Counted from the first letter of the stretch, positions 36,757 to 50,800 are shown. The stretch is DNA of 64,000 bases from Vespula vulgaris (GCF_905475345.1 NC_066595.1:864501-928500); one strand, 5' to 3'. Numbers and translations are program-made. The notes: generated by a model not told the origin, from the letters alone.

Positions 36757-37109
36757 TCACCATTCCCATCTTTCCCCAAGCTTCTTTCTCTTGCCTCCGT
36801 TCGACCTGCCTCCTCTCTTCGACCGCCACACGCTGTTTGCCGGGTGCTTGCGTAAGAGAAACCGACAAACGACCATCGGGATTGGTCTGTACCCTGATTT
36901 TCACCCTCGACACTTTCCTATCTCTCTATCTACCTTATCTTTTCCTCTTTTTTTGTTTCTCTTTTTTTCTCTCTTTTCTCTACCTCTCTCTTTCTCTCTC
37001 TCTCTGGTCTACTACTAATTTGTTATGTTATCTTCTAGCGATTCTATCAATTGCTTCGCACGTTACTCTTACATTATTCATTGTCTTTTGTAATAGCCCA
37101 ACTATGTGA

Positions 37110-40100
37110 TAAACTGGATACATAGATCAGATGGTATCCTATATATTTTCTCCGGGAGATATTATTATAACGTGTACGAAATTATTCAAATATAGGGGAA
37201 TATTAATAGTTCGCTAATGTGTATTCTGCTTTTATTATATGTGTATGTGTGTGTGTGTGTGTGTATATATAGATCTCTCTTTATATTGCACACTGTTAGA
37301 TCGATTTTCACGTTTTAATTATTCAATTCCCTTGAATAGCAATAGATGCGGTTATATTTTCGATTTGAAACAATCGAAGTTATTTTCTTCTTTTGGTTGG
37401 ATTTAAATTAATAATTACAAGGATGACGAAGGCGACTTGGCAATTTTAAGAATGATCGGATACAATTGATTGACACTTGGTAATACACATATATATGTAC
37501 ATATATATCCCTCTCACCCTTCCTATTCCATTTCTTTCTTTCTTTCTTTCTTTTTTTCTTTCTTTCTTTTTGTCTTTTTTTTCTTTTTCTTTCATTTTCT
37601 CTGACGTTAGCAGGGTTGCTCCTGGCATTAGAATGCGCGTGGGCGAATGCACGTACGCGGCAGTACGGACACGTTAATTCTCAATGTCTGCCACGTTTTA
37701 TAATATATAGCGCTTGGAAATAACCGGTGTATCGCTCGTTTGTAACGCGTTACGGGTGATTATCTGAATGAGAGAAAGAAAAAGTGTATGTAAGTGTATG
37801 TGTGTATGTCGATAGGAATGCCGTTAGGGACTTGGAAGAATTTTGAATGACGGCTCTCAGCGGTACACTTTGATTTTCAACGAGATACGTGGGCTGATTT
37901 AATGTCATTCAATAAGTTTTTCCTTTCTTTAACCTTTGACCGAATAATTAGCAGATAGATATATACTCCTGTGGAATAACGATTCCTTTTGATTCGTAAT
38001 TAATCCGAACGATTATGGTCGACCTAATTGTCGAAACTAGAATAAAGAAAATTTCAATAGAACTCTTTTCTATTTTTCTTTTTATTATCGCATATTCGAA
38101 AGGAAAGGAATGTCAGTAAGAAGGAATAACTAATCTTCTCTAACTAACTCGTAACTATGATTCCACCGAATCGTGGTTATTCTCTTAGGATACAAACTTT
38201 TGAATGGAGAAGAGAGAAAACGAGTAGGCCGAAAATAAAGGTGAGAATGGAAGCTGAGGTACTTCTCTACGTTTGTCACTCGGCACTCAAGATAGACGAA
38301 GGACTCGAACTAAGGAGGAGGAGGAGGAGGAGGAGGAAGAAGAAGAAAACGAAGAAGAAAAAGAAAGCACGAAGGTAGAGAGAAGGGTAGAGGCGAAGAA
38401 GCGGTAGCAAGAAACGCTGAGAGTAGAGTTCTATTTCTGATTCCCGGGACACCCAAGAATAACTTTGCACAACCGAGAATCGAGAGGGCTTTCCCAATCC
38501 CCAGGACAGCCTCCGCCTTTTGCCTTCTTCCTACGCCTATCCGAGATAGACGGAGAGAAACAAGAGGAAGATTACTCTTTCTCTTTCTCTCTTTTTTTTC
38601 TTTCTCTTTCTCTTTGTCTATCTCTCCGTCCTTCTTTTCCAATTCATCATTTACCTTGGTACTTTCTTCATTTCTCTCCGAGTAGTCCTCCCTCCTTACG
38701 TTTTATTCCATAATTTCGATTTTTCTTTTTTTTTCTTTTTTTTTCTTTTTTCCCCTCGTAATTCTTTCCACCATCACGATTGTTGTTTCATTCTGCTTTA
38801 ACGTTATACATTTGATTGAACTTTCTCTCTCTCTCTTTCTTCCGCTCGCTCCTTCTACTTGACCATCTTGATTTGAAACATTAATTTATTATTTGATATA
38901 AGAATATTATTCGACATCAATCATATTTACATCTTAATAAAATATCTCTTCCCTTTTGTTCACGAAGTTTCCTTCAGAGACGATGACTCCCGGCTGGCTG
39001 GTCCTCTCGCTCCACCCTGCTATTTCTGATGCCTTGTCAACGACACACGCTTGAACGAACGACGAAGAAGACGAGTTAGGAAGGAGAAAGAGAAAGAACT
39101 GGTGGAGCAAGAGGAGAGAAACCCTCCGGCTCGCCGGTTTGAGAACGACGTACTCGAAACCCTGTGGTCTTCGTCGTCTTCGTCGGATGATTTAAGAATC
39201 AACTTTGGCCCAACTCGACCTCCTTCTTCCACGTAAAATCTCTTCTGTAGTTTCGTTTCCCCGAATTTCGTTGCCGAATGACAGCGATCGTGCTTCCCCA
39301 GCAATGCTCCTCCCAAACGTTTCCGGAGAAACCTGAACTCGCCGCTAGACGATTTCTATAAATCGATTTGAATCCTTCCACGACCCTTCTAAACATTTTT
39401 TCCGTCTCTTTTTTCTTCTTTTTTCTTTTTTTCGATACTAAACAAGCTACTCGATCGCTGATCTTTCTGCTGGCCGGTAATATTCGAAAGGCAAAATGAA
39501 AAAGATAATAATAAATGCAGAGAATTTTTTTTTTTCTTTCAGATAAAAGTCGACACCTACGACGTTTATTGTTCCCTACGAGCTTTCTGTTTTTTTCTTT
39601 TTATTTCTCTCTTTTTTTTACTACCCTTCTCTTTCAATAAAATCAAGAATCGATTTTTAAAGCTTTCTTCTTTTCTTTTCTTTTCAATTACGTTAAAAGA
39701 CAATGAAATATCTTTCTAATCGATATATTCTTCTAATAAGAAAAAGAATGCGACGAGTTCTTCTTTCTTACAAAGTAATCGACAAGGTCTGACGTTTTTG
39801 TTCTTTCGATAGGATCGAACGTTCTATTCGTGAAACTCTCGACGCTAAAAAAAAGAGAAAGGGAAAAGGAAAAAGAAAAGGAAAAAGGAAATAGTAAAAA
39901 GAAAGGAGAGAGGAAAAAGCGATAGGAATTAACGCGACGTATCGAATAAAACGATGAAAATCGAAATCCGTTGTTCGTACGTAGGCAATACGTCCGACGA
40001 GAATGCACCTGCCGATAGGCAACACGCGTTACGGGTTCTCGTTCGACATTTACAACACACGACTCGTGCGCGCTACAGTCATCGTCATCGGCTCCATCGA

Positions 40101-40870
40101 TCGGACATTCTCTCGTCTCTCTTCTCTCTGTTACTTTCTGCTGGGGATGAGGTGTGTATCACCGTGTATGGGAGGAGTCACAATATATATCGTACCGACC
40201 GATGAAATAATAATTAGTCGAATAAATCGACGTTCGAAGATAAAATTTCAAAAAAAAAAGACAAAATAAAAAACAATAAAAAGTAATAAAAAGAATTCCA
40301 TCGTGGTGCTACCAACCATTGGAAACATTTATCACGAAAAACGACACTTTCGAATAAAATTCTATTTTGCGAGATGCGTCAGCTTTCATTTGAATTTTCT
40401 CAAAAAGGTAGATACGAAGGTGTTCGTCGACCCACCTACGAGAAATGACTGATTTTTTTACGTCGAGGAAGATTCGAAAAAGGCATTGGCCGACGCGTTC
40501 CGTTACGTCAGACGAAAACTCTCTGCGAGATCTTATGGGACGCTCTTTCATGGAAGAGACAGAGAAAAAAAGATAGAGGAAGGGAGAGAGAGAGAGGGAG
40601 GGAGAAAGAGGGAGAGAGATAAACAGATAAAAAAGAAAACAAGAAATACGATGTTAAAGCTTTAAAAGAGGCACGATTACGCGTGGGTAGACATTGCCTT
40701 GCGATCTTTAACCGCTTTATTGCACAGCACTTGTCCACGCTTGCGAGCCTTTCGCAATCCAAAGACCAATAATACGTTCGTAGATAAGATATAACTTATT
40801 TTTAACGGTGGAGAGCCGGTACCACCGATCGACCGATCTATATTCCGTTCCTTTCTCGTCGGTCTTTTTT
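37110..40870. other. No recognised gene; low-complexity and unique DNA
   Basis: Includes a (GT)n run near 37244-37264, (CTTT)n at about 37530-37600, (AGG)n at about 38315-38337 and many T-rich tracts. ORFs over these are compositional. The minus-strand ORFs around 39020-39396 have mixed composition but no recognisable domain. Confidence 0.4.
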
Positions 40871-40879
40871 TTTTCCTCT

Positions 40880-40932
40880 TATTTATTTACTTATTTATTT
40901 ATTTACTCGTTCACTTATTTATTTATTTACTT
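40880..40932. repeat. (TTTA)n tetranucleotide repeat
   Basis: TTTA/TTAC units with a few substitutions. Confidence 0.9.
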
Positions 40933-41730
40933 GCTTGTTTTCTGTTTTTCTTTCTTTTACTCGAAACAAGCCGAATTTAGAAATTATTATCCGTATAAGC
41001 GAAGTAATCTCAGTGATAATCCGATAAGAGAGGAAAAAAAGAGAACGTAAACGAGGGTGATCACGAATTTAGGACACGACCGAGATTTCGAGGTGTTTTC
41101 GAAATCGTATGTCCATCCGTTAGTTCGAATCTCGCGAACGGAAATTCAATCTTTCCAAGGAATATCATAAACAACCCGTTTCGATGTACGCGGAAAGTAT
41201 CGAGCTTTATTATACACAGTAGTGATACATAACGATATATATATAAACGTAATCGAGAAACGGAGAGATAGTCGGATATTTAACTATATCTCGTAATCGA
41301 AAATGCGTTTTGTTGAAAAAAAAAAAGAAAAAAAGAAAAAAAACACCGAAATTCTACGATCAAACGAACAAGCAATTACAGAAAGAAAAATATAAAATAA
41401 AAATATAGAATAGGGAGGATAGAGGACTATATATATAGAAGCTACTCTAGGATGAGGACACGCTAACAACCGGTGTTGTTAGTCCATCGTTCATGATCGG
41501 ACGAAAACGTCGATAGATCGGTTCTGCTTGGACGCAGACCAGGCGACTCCGCAAAGTGCTTGAACGTGTGCGTCGCAGCGTGAGCCTTGTTCTCGCCTTG
41601 TGTGTGGTGTATGTGTATGATATAGGTTTATGCGTGTGCGTGAAACTGATCGTGCGAGATGACGAGGCGAGAGGGTCGTCGAGAGATCGTATACGTAGAG
41701 AGAAACAGAAAGGGAGAGGGAAAGAGAGAA

Positions 41731-41732
<2 letters not shown>

Positions 41733-41766
<34 letters not shown>
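41733..41766. repeat. (GA)n microsatellite
   Basis: GA run closing a longer purine-rich stretch that begins near 41697. Confidence 0.95.
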
Positions 41767-41770
<4 letters not shown>

Positions 41771-42398
41771 TTCGTACATAGGTGCGTGCACGTTGCTACT
41801 TGCAATGTGTGAGTGGTGGTCAGAAAGAGTAGGAGGTGCAAGGAGAGGGAGACTCTCGACTCAATGGGCATCGCAGGAACGCAAAGAGGGATCCGGGAGG
41901 CCCGACTGACTGACGCCAGGAACCTCACCAAGCGAGACGGCCTGCGTCTGCGTCTCTCCTCTTCTCTCTTCTCTTCTCTTCTATTCTGTTCTCTTTCCTT
42001 TTCTACCCTCACCGTATGTATACGCTCTGTGTCTCTCTTTTTCTATCTTCAAGCCGGTAATTCCGTGTTCTGCCTGCCTCTCCACTCACTTCTGCCTGGC
42101 TACGCGCGTATAAATATATACGTAACCAGGGGTCGGGATTCGTCCTCGTCGTTATGGCTTATTCTCTCTTCGTGAATGTTACTTCTAAAAGAGGGTGGGG
42201 AAAGAGGAGGGAATGAAGGAGGAGGAGAAGGAGGAGGGTGAAAGGTATGTATGTATGTATATACGTCGAAAGAGACACACTAGCGACTATCCGTGGATTG
42301 CTATCAGACAGCGGAGTTTCACGTAATTGTAGCTTCATGTCGAGAGACAGTAGCTATGTAGGTAGGTACATACGATGACGGAGAAACGTTTCTATTCA

Positions 42399-42525
42399 AT
42401 GATGATGATGATGATGATGACGACGATGACGATGGTGACGATGATAGGTATAATAACGGTGGTGATGATGACGATGTCGGTAATGATGGCGATGGCGATG
42501 GCAATGGCGATAGCTATGGTGACGA
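42399..42525. repeat. Degenerate (GAT)n/(GGCGAT)n repeat
   Basis: GATGAT, GACGAT and GGCGATG units. The Met/Thr-rich plus-strand ORF across it is an artefact of the repeat. Confidence 0.85.
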
Positions 42526-42639
42526 TGATTGTGAAACGCTTTTTGTTCGAGCTAGCGATGCTTTCTAATCGATCGACGACACTCGAACACTCGGTTGAAT
42601 AACGAAACTTATGCGTGCGATATATAAATGTCCTTTTGC

Positions 42640-44110
42640 AGAAATGGAAGCACTTTTACTTTAGCTCGACCACTTGGATATTTATACTACTATGATTCAA
42701 CATTTGTTTTTTCTTTTTATTTTTTTCTTCCTTTTTTTCTTATGCACACAGAGTGAACGACTTTATTCTCTCCTTCTTTCTCTCTCCTTCATGTTTCATT
42801 TATATGTGTGTGTGTGTGTGTGTGTGTATCGTATATCCGCCGACTAAGTTTAATTCTGTTTTCACTTAAAAAAGAAAAAGAAAGAAAGAAAAAAGGAAAG
42901 GTCAGGGTCAAAAAGACGGGTGTTCGATCTTCGGTTTTGTTTACTTCGATCCTATAAAAACACTTGGTTACTTGGTATTACGATAAAAACAAAGAGAAAT
43001 TCTTTAATATTACGTGGTACGCGTATCGAGCTTATCTTTCTGATTATATTCTTTGAAATGGACGACGTGTCGAAACTAAAAATTCTTCCATGGTTAATTC
43101 TGAATAAAAAACGATCGGTGCGTCGGAGGAAATACACGCGCGAAAGTGAAAACGGTGAATGTGAAATACGAAGCTGAGTTTTTGATTTACTTTAAAAAGG
43201 AGACACCGCGCGAGTACGTTCTTTTTAGATTTCTCCGAATCTCCGATGGTTTACGTCGAAGAAGAAGTTACGAGTAGATATTTGTATACCAAAGATATTC
43301 TCTTGGGAAAGCTTTTCCGATTAAAAAAATATATATGTGTGTGTGTGTGTATGTGTGTAAACGAATCTTTCATAATTATTTATCGATTTAAAGATCGTTC
43401 GAAGTAATCGCAGCATCGGAGAAAATCGCAATACCAATAATCGTGATATTACACGCGAAAATTGTAATCCAATCGCGAAACGACGATTTAAAGGGCGATT
43501 ACGTTCTCTCTACACGGTAATAAAGTTTCATTGGTTATCGCCTACGATCTATCCACGAACGATTGAGTCCTAATTAACTATCCTCGTAACGCCGAAGAAC
43601 GAGTTCAATTAATTCGACTAAATGAAATTTCGCAAAGATACGAAACGTATCGTACGTACGAGGTCGCGTGAAATATCACTGGAAGATCTTTTCGCTTCGG
43701 AGATGATCAAAGATGTTAGAAATTTATTCGGATGATCGATTGATATGAAACCAATTGGGTTAAGCGCGATAAAAGTTTTCTCGACTTCGACTTTTAACGC
43801 GATTGACGAAATGAGATTGCATAGTCGCGAATATAAAAAAAAACGAAAACAGAAAGAAAAAATACACAAACAAATCAATTATCAAATTAGCGAAAGAGAT
43901 TAATTATACAGGACATAAGTTTTTGTATCGTCTTGCCGGAAGAGTCTTCCCGTTGTTACGAGTGTTATCGATCCGTATTAATCTTTACCGTATTAAATCC
44001 TACATCGAATCGGTGATATTATTAATAGTAATGGAATAAAACTTTCTCCACGATTGAGACGTAAGAAGATCGATAAATCATCCTAGTTCAATAATAGCAC
44101 TTCCTATGTA
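42640..44110. other. No recognised gene
   Basis: AT-rich sequence with (GT)n at 42805-42828 and 43337-43356 and short purine runs. Nothing with coding features was found. Confidence 0.4.
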
Positions 44111-44119
44111 TAATAGCAA

Positions 44120-44345
44120 TTCCTTGATATTCCGCGCATGCGTACGAGATGGCACGCGCGTGAACGTTCGAATCGGCCATATTATTCGCGCTAATGAATG
44201 AAGAAGGCGGATAGAAACGTGACTGCAAGTACGCTGACCCAGCAACGCGTGGTTCTGAGAGACAAGACGACGTAAAAGGATACTACCAGGCCGTTTATAC
44301 GCTTCGCATAACGCTTTTCTACTCTGCCTGCCATTCTTGCTTTCC
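44120..44345. promoter_or_regulatory. CpG-rich block with NRF-1-like word
   Basis: CGCGCATGCGTA (44133-44144) differs from the NRF-1/Ewg consensus at one base and is followed by ATGGCACGCGCG and GGCCATATT. The block is unique and CpG-rich compared with its surroundings, as a promoter would be, but no transcript can be assigned. Confidence 0.25.
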
Positions 44346-45410
44346 CTCTTCCTCCGCCGCTACCTTCTTCACGATTATTCTCTTCCCTCTTCGTAAAAGA
44401 GAGAGAGATGGATGTATCGATCGATGATCGTCGACCATTGTAGAATTTTAACGTGATAAACGATCGAATGCCAATCGACTTCCTCTTTTACACATTTTCT
44501 TTATCTTGTTATTCGAAGGTTCGCGATTTATAGAAGCGTTAATGAAAACCGATTCGATTAATTAAAACTATTCGAAACGTTGTCGGTTACAAATTAGATC
44601 GCAATCGAGATAATATCGTATTACCGAACGTCGCCTATCTCGTCGATTATCTTCTTAAAATCTATTAATCCATTAAGCTCGTCGTTCGGTAAATACGATT
44701 ATAACAATGGACGATAAGAGCGTATTCTTTTATCCTTTCCTCCGATTGGTTTAATTAAACCGGATGATTCTTACGTCTGTTTCCCGCTACGGGAAATTCG
44801 TTTCATTTTGTATTTAAGAAAATTATGAAGAGAAAGATAAAGAAAAAGAAGAAACGAAAGAAAAGAAAGACGGACTGATATTCCCGGTATGCATATATTC
44901 ACGCAGATAAGTTTAGTAAAGATGGCTCGCTTAAACGATGCAATTTCTTATATTATCGACATTGGAAGTACCGTTTATTCCAGAAACTCGATTATCTTAT
45001 CGAAAATGACTTAACCGTTTCTATTGATGATCTTTCTCAAGGAACGATCTGTATTCCAGCAAGGCAATACCGGATTCATGAATGGGATTCTTCGATTTGA
45101 ACGATTCCTCGAATCTCTCGATGAGATCTTTCTTTTTCTTCGTTTCGATTAATACTTCGAAACGTATTGCGTTAGTACGATTTGTCAGCTCGAAGAACTC
45201 GTTATCGGGAATTATTCACGAACGAGGTGTATCCACGTACGACGCGTTCTTTAAAAAACGTTGAAAGAACGGATAAGAACAATAATCAAATCACGTAAGA
45301 GTTCAACAGGTGGATATAGCGTGGCACGTATCCTTATCGTATTCGAACGTTTATTACGACAACACGATTCTTAACGAGAAGCGCCTTTTCGATCACGCGA
45401 GTTTTGTTAC

Positions 45411-45421
45411 GACGACGACGA

Positions 45422-45460
<39 letters not shown>
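45411..45460. repeat. (GAC)n trinucleotide repeat
   Basis: Pure GAC repeat with a single GAT unit. Confidence 0.95.
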
Positions 45461-48321
45461 TCAACGTAGCGTGACCTGGATGAATTTAACTGACCTAACT
45501 ACTTTCGACGTATACGTCGACCTATTTTCCACAAACTTCCATATAACACTAAACTTTCGTAAAACCTATCGTAAAGATAATACATCGCGTTGATATAATT
45601 CTCCTTAAAATTGATCTCGACTGATCATCACAGATCGTGGGATTCATTTTTTAATTATAAATAGTAATAAGAATTTCAAATGCATATGCAAATAAAAACG
45701 ACGAGCATAGTTTGCGATTACAATCCTTCAAATAAATTTCCTCGAAAATAGTATATGTATCTATCGTTGTAAACTAATCATAGATTAAAAAACTGGCAGT
45801 GATTTCTGAGAGAAGATTCTAACGTATCTATATCCTTTAGATCGTCTATAATCGTAGATCGAACGCAAGTAGCGTAAGACAGAGAAAGAGAGAGAAAAAG
45901 AGAGAAAAAGAGAGAGAGAGAAAGAGCAACATCGAGCGCACGAAAGAGCTCCGTGACGAGAATCGCGATTAAGGTTCCTGACTCACTACCGCATTGTATC
46001 CGGTCTATGTATGTTGTACGTACACTATTTTTAGAGGAACGCGTACATTCTCAACTGCTACGACGCACGTTTACACGGAGATATACAACTATTAAGTCAG
46101 GCCAATTATCGTTGCACGAACAATGTCCTGCACGGTCATTCATGAATTCCGAGTATGACTGAATATCTCTTGAATGAGCATACATTATCGTTTCGAATCA
46201 TAGAACGAATAATACCTACGAAGAATTTTTTCTTATGCGTGGATTAATAACTCGTTCGTTGTACGCGTGCCAACTTTATCCTACACGTGTTAAACTTACC
46301 TATATTGTTGTTATGGTTTCGATAAAAAAAAAGTCACGCAAGCGATATATTTTACATAAATTAGATCTTTATTGCGTGTTTACTATTCTTTTTTTTTCAC
46401 GAGAATAAGAAAGAAATGAAAAAAAGGAAAAAATCACTACACTCTAAAAAACTCATTTAGACCTGTCAAAAGAAAATATAAAAAATATATATATATATTC
46501 GAGTACCGTTCATCGAAGTCCGGAACCTTTGATGAATTAAACCGACACCGCTATTAAGCTCCATTCAAGCTAGCCACTTATGCTGGTAGTACGCAATTTG
46601 CGCGAGAAAAGAGTGACACACTCGGCTCGAACGTTAATTGCGAGTTGACCGATAGTAGGCGTCCTGCAGGAAAACGTACAAGAGAGAACGTTCATTTTCA
46701 CGGCGTTTTCAAGCCTTGACTTTACTCCTTTACCTATTTTTTTTTCTTCCTTCTTAACATCCGTAACATTCGTGAAAACGAATCTTACGAATGCGTACGA
46801 AGGATGAAGGGTATATGCAACTCAATTTTATTTACCGCTTTAATACAAATTTAATTAAAAAAAAAAAAAAATGAAAAAGCTTTAAAATTGTTTAATAACA
46901 AAAAATTTCTTAAAAAAATTAATGTAAACGAGTCGCGATCGAGTTACGCGATTCGTCTTGTAAATACGAAATTTTTGTAAATACCGTGAAAGATTTATAG
47001 AATCGATAAAAAAAGAAACTCCAAATTAAGCAACTTGTGAACGTAATAAGAAATAGAAGAACGCGACACGACTGTGGTATCTATTATTTTCTTGTCGACT
47101 TAATTGTCATTTTCTTACACGCTAACAATGAGTTCCTTCTTCCTAATATTCTTTTTTTCTTTTTCCTTTCTTTTCTTCTCTTTTTTCCTTCCTCTTATAT
47201 GGCCACACCACGATACATACCAATTTTCTCAGGATTTCGTGGAACCGACGTGGCAGTAGCTAGACCTCGAGTGATTGCGACTAATTGTACTTGGAATCGA
47301 TAGGAGCATTTAACGGATATTCCCGTCGAGTTCTCTCACAGTTGGTCGACGAAAAAAAGGTTACTTCGTTGATGGTTCATTCTGTTTATTTTGCCTTCTA
47401 TTTTATATAATTTTCTTTTTTTTCCATTATGTTTTATATTATATTTTTTTTTATATTTTATATTACATTATTTTTCTTTTTTCTATCGTGTAATAAAAAA
47501 GATTTATATATATATATATGCAAAGGACGTCATCGATATCAATTTTTTTCGATCTTTTTACGATCTCGAATACAGGATTATCTTCGTAACAAATGTCATT
47601 TATAATTTATACAAACTATAATCAAAGTTAAATTATAATACGTACGTCCGTTATATATATGTATATATGTATGTACGTAAATTGTTCGAAAACAAGTTAA
47701 CAATCAAAAGATATTGCAGCCATTAACTCGACAGTATTTACGACATTTAACAATATTTTATAACGCAATAATTTTTATAATATCGTAAGCAATATCGACA
47801 GTCCGGATCTCACCTCGAGGAGATTTATTATTTAAATCGAATTCTCGATTAAAAATAAACGAAACAATTTCTTATTACGATCTTCTATGGAAAGATATAG
47901 AAGGAAACGAACGAGAAGATACTACTTCCTCGTACTGTTGATCGTCGCGCGACACTATGTCTCCTACTTCCCTCTCACTGTCCATGTCTCTCTTTCGTTC
48001 GACAGCTGTTACAACGATTGTATTTTTATTGGATATCGATGTCTTTACCCTCGTCACATGACCTCGATAAATATATATATATAAGTTCGGAAAAATTCTC
48101 ACAAAGATTTGAATAGATATATTTGAAAAATATCGGACAATAAAATTTAATTAAATTGATTTTTTTTGCAATTAAAAACAACCAAAAATTAATTGAATTG
48201 TGACAAACAAAAATTAATTAAATTAATTAATTTCATCAATATACATCGTAGACATATCTTTATTTTATTACAATATGAAATAGTTAGATGAAATAGTATA
48301 TGTATATATATGTGTATACAT

Positions 48322-48364
48322 AATATATATATACACTCATATATATATATATATATATATACGC

Positions 48365-48399
<35 letters not shown>

Positions 48400-48400
48400 G
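48322..48400. repeat. (TA)n microsatellite, interrupted
   Basis: Two long TA runs separated by ACGCA, preceded by further TATG units. Confidence 0.95.
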
Positions 48401-49220
48401 TCGGAGTATAACATTAAAAACGTTCTGTTCGTTCATACGTCCGTGAGAATGACTTACTGCGTGCGTGCAACGAAGGAAGCATAAAGGCGCGATATGAATA
48501 ATGTAAGCTTACGTAACGACGTATGTCACATCACTACGTTTCAGACACATACCCGTTGTCGTCGAACTATGTACTTACTTACGCAGGCGATGGTTCGATG
48601 TCACGTGATCAGCTCAAACCTACGCTTGCGCATTCACGACCTGCCAGCTCGCATAATGCACCACCCTTCGCTTTCATTTAACCCCTTTTCGTATGCGGAG
48701 AAAATATTTATATGGGTAAGTACGTCTTTGGCCTATATAAAATTACAAACGAACGTATCTACCCTCTATATGCATGCACACATACATACATATGTACAAC
48801 GGATGTGTAATCGTTTATTATACTCGATTTTACACGATTATATAGATAATCGACACTATCAATTATATTAGATACTACTCTATTCTACTCGATTTTTTAA
48901 TAACGAAAGAATGAAGAACAACCCTCGAAAATCTCCCGTCTATCCGTAAAGAAAATCTTATATACAATTAATACACTACAGAAAATGTTATTACAATTGA
49001 TATTACAATATATATTAACACGAATATTAACGAACGAAACGATCTAATTTATATATCTAAACTCATTCTACTTCCTATCTTCTATTCGACTATAATATCA
49101 GTGTTTGGAAAGTTTCTAATGATCTTCTCCGTTCTGTCAAGCGGAGAAAGAGGAAACAGGTTCGCGATAACAGGGTGCGAAAGTAATATGTAGTTCTTGT
49201 TTATGACGTAGTACGTTTAA

Positions 49221-49252
49221 ACGAACGAACGAACGAACGAACGAACGAACGA
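49221..49252. repeat. (CGAA)n tetranucleotide repeat
   Basis: Eight consecutive CGAA units. Confidence 0.95.
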
Positions 49253-49604
49253 GGAAGAAAGAGGAGATAAAAAAAGGGGAGAAACAGGGAGTGAGAAAAG
49301 AGGGATGATGGTTCGTGCACGTAGAAATTCGTAGAAGCAAGATGTACCATGTACTCGAAGGATCCGAGTGCAAAGGGAATTGGAAAGCGGCGTTAGTTTC
49401 GAGGGAGAAGAAAGAGAATGAAACTAAAAAAGGGGGGGAAAAAAGGGAAAGGGCTAAAGCTGAGAATGAGGATGAGGATGAGGAAAAAGAAGAAGAAGAA
49501 GAAGAAGAAGAATGGCAGCACGCAGAAGAGAGAACATTATCCGTGGAAGGGACCGCTAGAGACGTCTGCCTGTTTGCTTCACCAATTCTAAGAACGAATC
49601 AAAG

Positions 49605-49700
49605 ATGGCGGCCTACAAAAGAATACCATTCGACTTCCCGAGGAAGTTTGACCCTAAGGAATGGTACCCTACCAACGAAATTTACCTGAGACGAAAGTAA
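49605..49700 (+). CDS. Candidate 31-codon small ORF or exon
   Basis: An ATG in strong context (AAAG before, GCG after) opens a 31-residue ORF beginning MAAYKRIPFDFPRKF and ending NEIYLRRK. Composition is balanced and protein-like, unlike the repeat-derived ORFs around it. The frame is open upstream to about 49560, so it could be the 3' part of an exon; a possible acceptor (AATTCTAAG) lies just before the Met. The start also overlaps a YY1/Pleiohomeotic-type word (AAGATGGCGGCC, 49602-49613), so the conserved look may come from a regulatory site. I do not recognise the peptide. Confidence 0.25.
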   Translation: MAAYKRIPFDFPRKFDPKEWYPTNEIYLRRK

Positions 49701-50082
49701 AAAGTAGAAGGAGAAAGTTCGCGAGACAAAAGTGATCATCCTTTTTCAAGCTGGTCTGATCTTATATTTCCTCGTCTTTGACATTGTATGGTTGATCGTG
49801 CGCCTCTTAGAGGTTGATGATACGTTAAAAGATAGCTACGTACATATCTCTCTCTCTCTCTCTCTCTAATTACTCTTTCAATTATATGGAATTAATATTA
49901 AGTAGAGTTTTATGTCATGGAAAAAGTTGGTTCATAGGGATCGAACGGTTAACCATAGAGGATAGAAAAGAAATGCTAGTAGAAAGAGGAGATACCGCTA
50001 AGGACCTTGAAATGTAAGTAAAACAACTATGGCGAATCGCATAGTTAACGTTATCATTGGAAGCGAAGGAAAGAGACACATA

Positions 50083-50114
<32 letters not shown>

Positions 50115-50201
50115 AAAAAAAAAGAGAGAGAAGAGAGAAGGGAAACGAAGGAGATGTTTCTCGCAGTGGTCGATCGAAGTTGGCGGAGGCGAAGAGACAT
50201 A

Positions 50202-50260
50202 ATAGTAGTAGTAGTAGCAGTAGTAGCAATAGTAGCAGTAGTAGTAGTAGCACCAGCAAC

Positions 50261-50307
<47 letters not shown>

Positions 50308-50308
50308 A
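50202..50308. repeat. (AGT)n trinucleotide repeat
   Basis: AGT/AGC/AAT units for about 105 bases. Polythreonine, polytyrosine and polyleucine ORFs on the minus strand are artefacts. Confidence 0.95.
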
Positions 50309-50559
50309 AGAATATGAAGGATAGGATGAGAAAGGGAGGGAAATAGAGAGAAAGGAGCAAAAGAAAAGCAGCAAGGCGGTCGGCGGTCGAGTATGGGAGT
50401 CCTCGGGAGGAAACACGATGTTCTTGGAACTCTCTCGCCATCGCGCTGCCCTCTCCAGCCTTGGCTTCATGGTTCAGTTAACTTTCTGCCAGCTCTTGTT
50501 ACGTGCTTGACGCATTACCAGCCTCGCACCGTCCTTACCTCCCGAGGCCTTCTACGTTA

Positions 50560-50763
50560 CTCTCTTTCTCCTTCTCTCTCTCTCTCTCTCTCTCTCGTTT
50601 TCTCCTTCTCTCTCGTTCTCTTTAGAATTCCCCTCTTTCTCCGTTCTCCTTCTTCCTTCCATCTCTCGCTTACTCTCTTTCTCTCTCGAGTACTCCACCT
50701 TGCGCTTCACTCTGCTTTTATACCAACTCTCTCTCTCTCTCTCTCTGTCTCTCTTTCTCTTTT

Positions 50764-50794
<31 letters not shown>

Positions 50795-50800
50795 TATCTA
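50560..50800. repeat. (CT)n-rich pyrimidine region
   Basis: Several CT runs (50573-50596, 50728-50748, 50770-50791) within a nearly all-pyrimidine stretch of the plus strand. Confidence 0.85.

Larger units (their letters stand above)
44346..49000. other. Gene-poor stretch with (GAC)n and (TA)n repeats
   Basis: Repeats at 45411-45460 (GAC) and 48322-48400 (TA). A unique block at about 46500-46690 is flanked by AT-rich DNA and may be regulatory. No coding sequence recognised. Confidence 0.4.

Noticed and set aside
36393..37109. ORFs with Arg/Asp/Glu or Leu/Ser repeats
   Set aside because: Derived from pentanucleotide and hexanucleotide CT-rich repeats; no conserved domain.
41105..41175. tRNA-like T-loop word GTTCGAATC at 41123
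   Set aside because: No matching acceptor stem, D arm or anticodon arm could be drawn around it.
44922..45014. 30-codon ORF beginning MARLNDA with good start context
   Set aside because: Short, no splice sites or supporting features; chance ORFs of this size are common.
49998..50470. Overlapping minus-strand ORFs with polytyrosine, polythreonine and polyleucine
   Set aside because: Artefacts of the (AGT)n repeat and adjacent GAAA tract.
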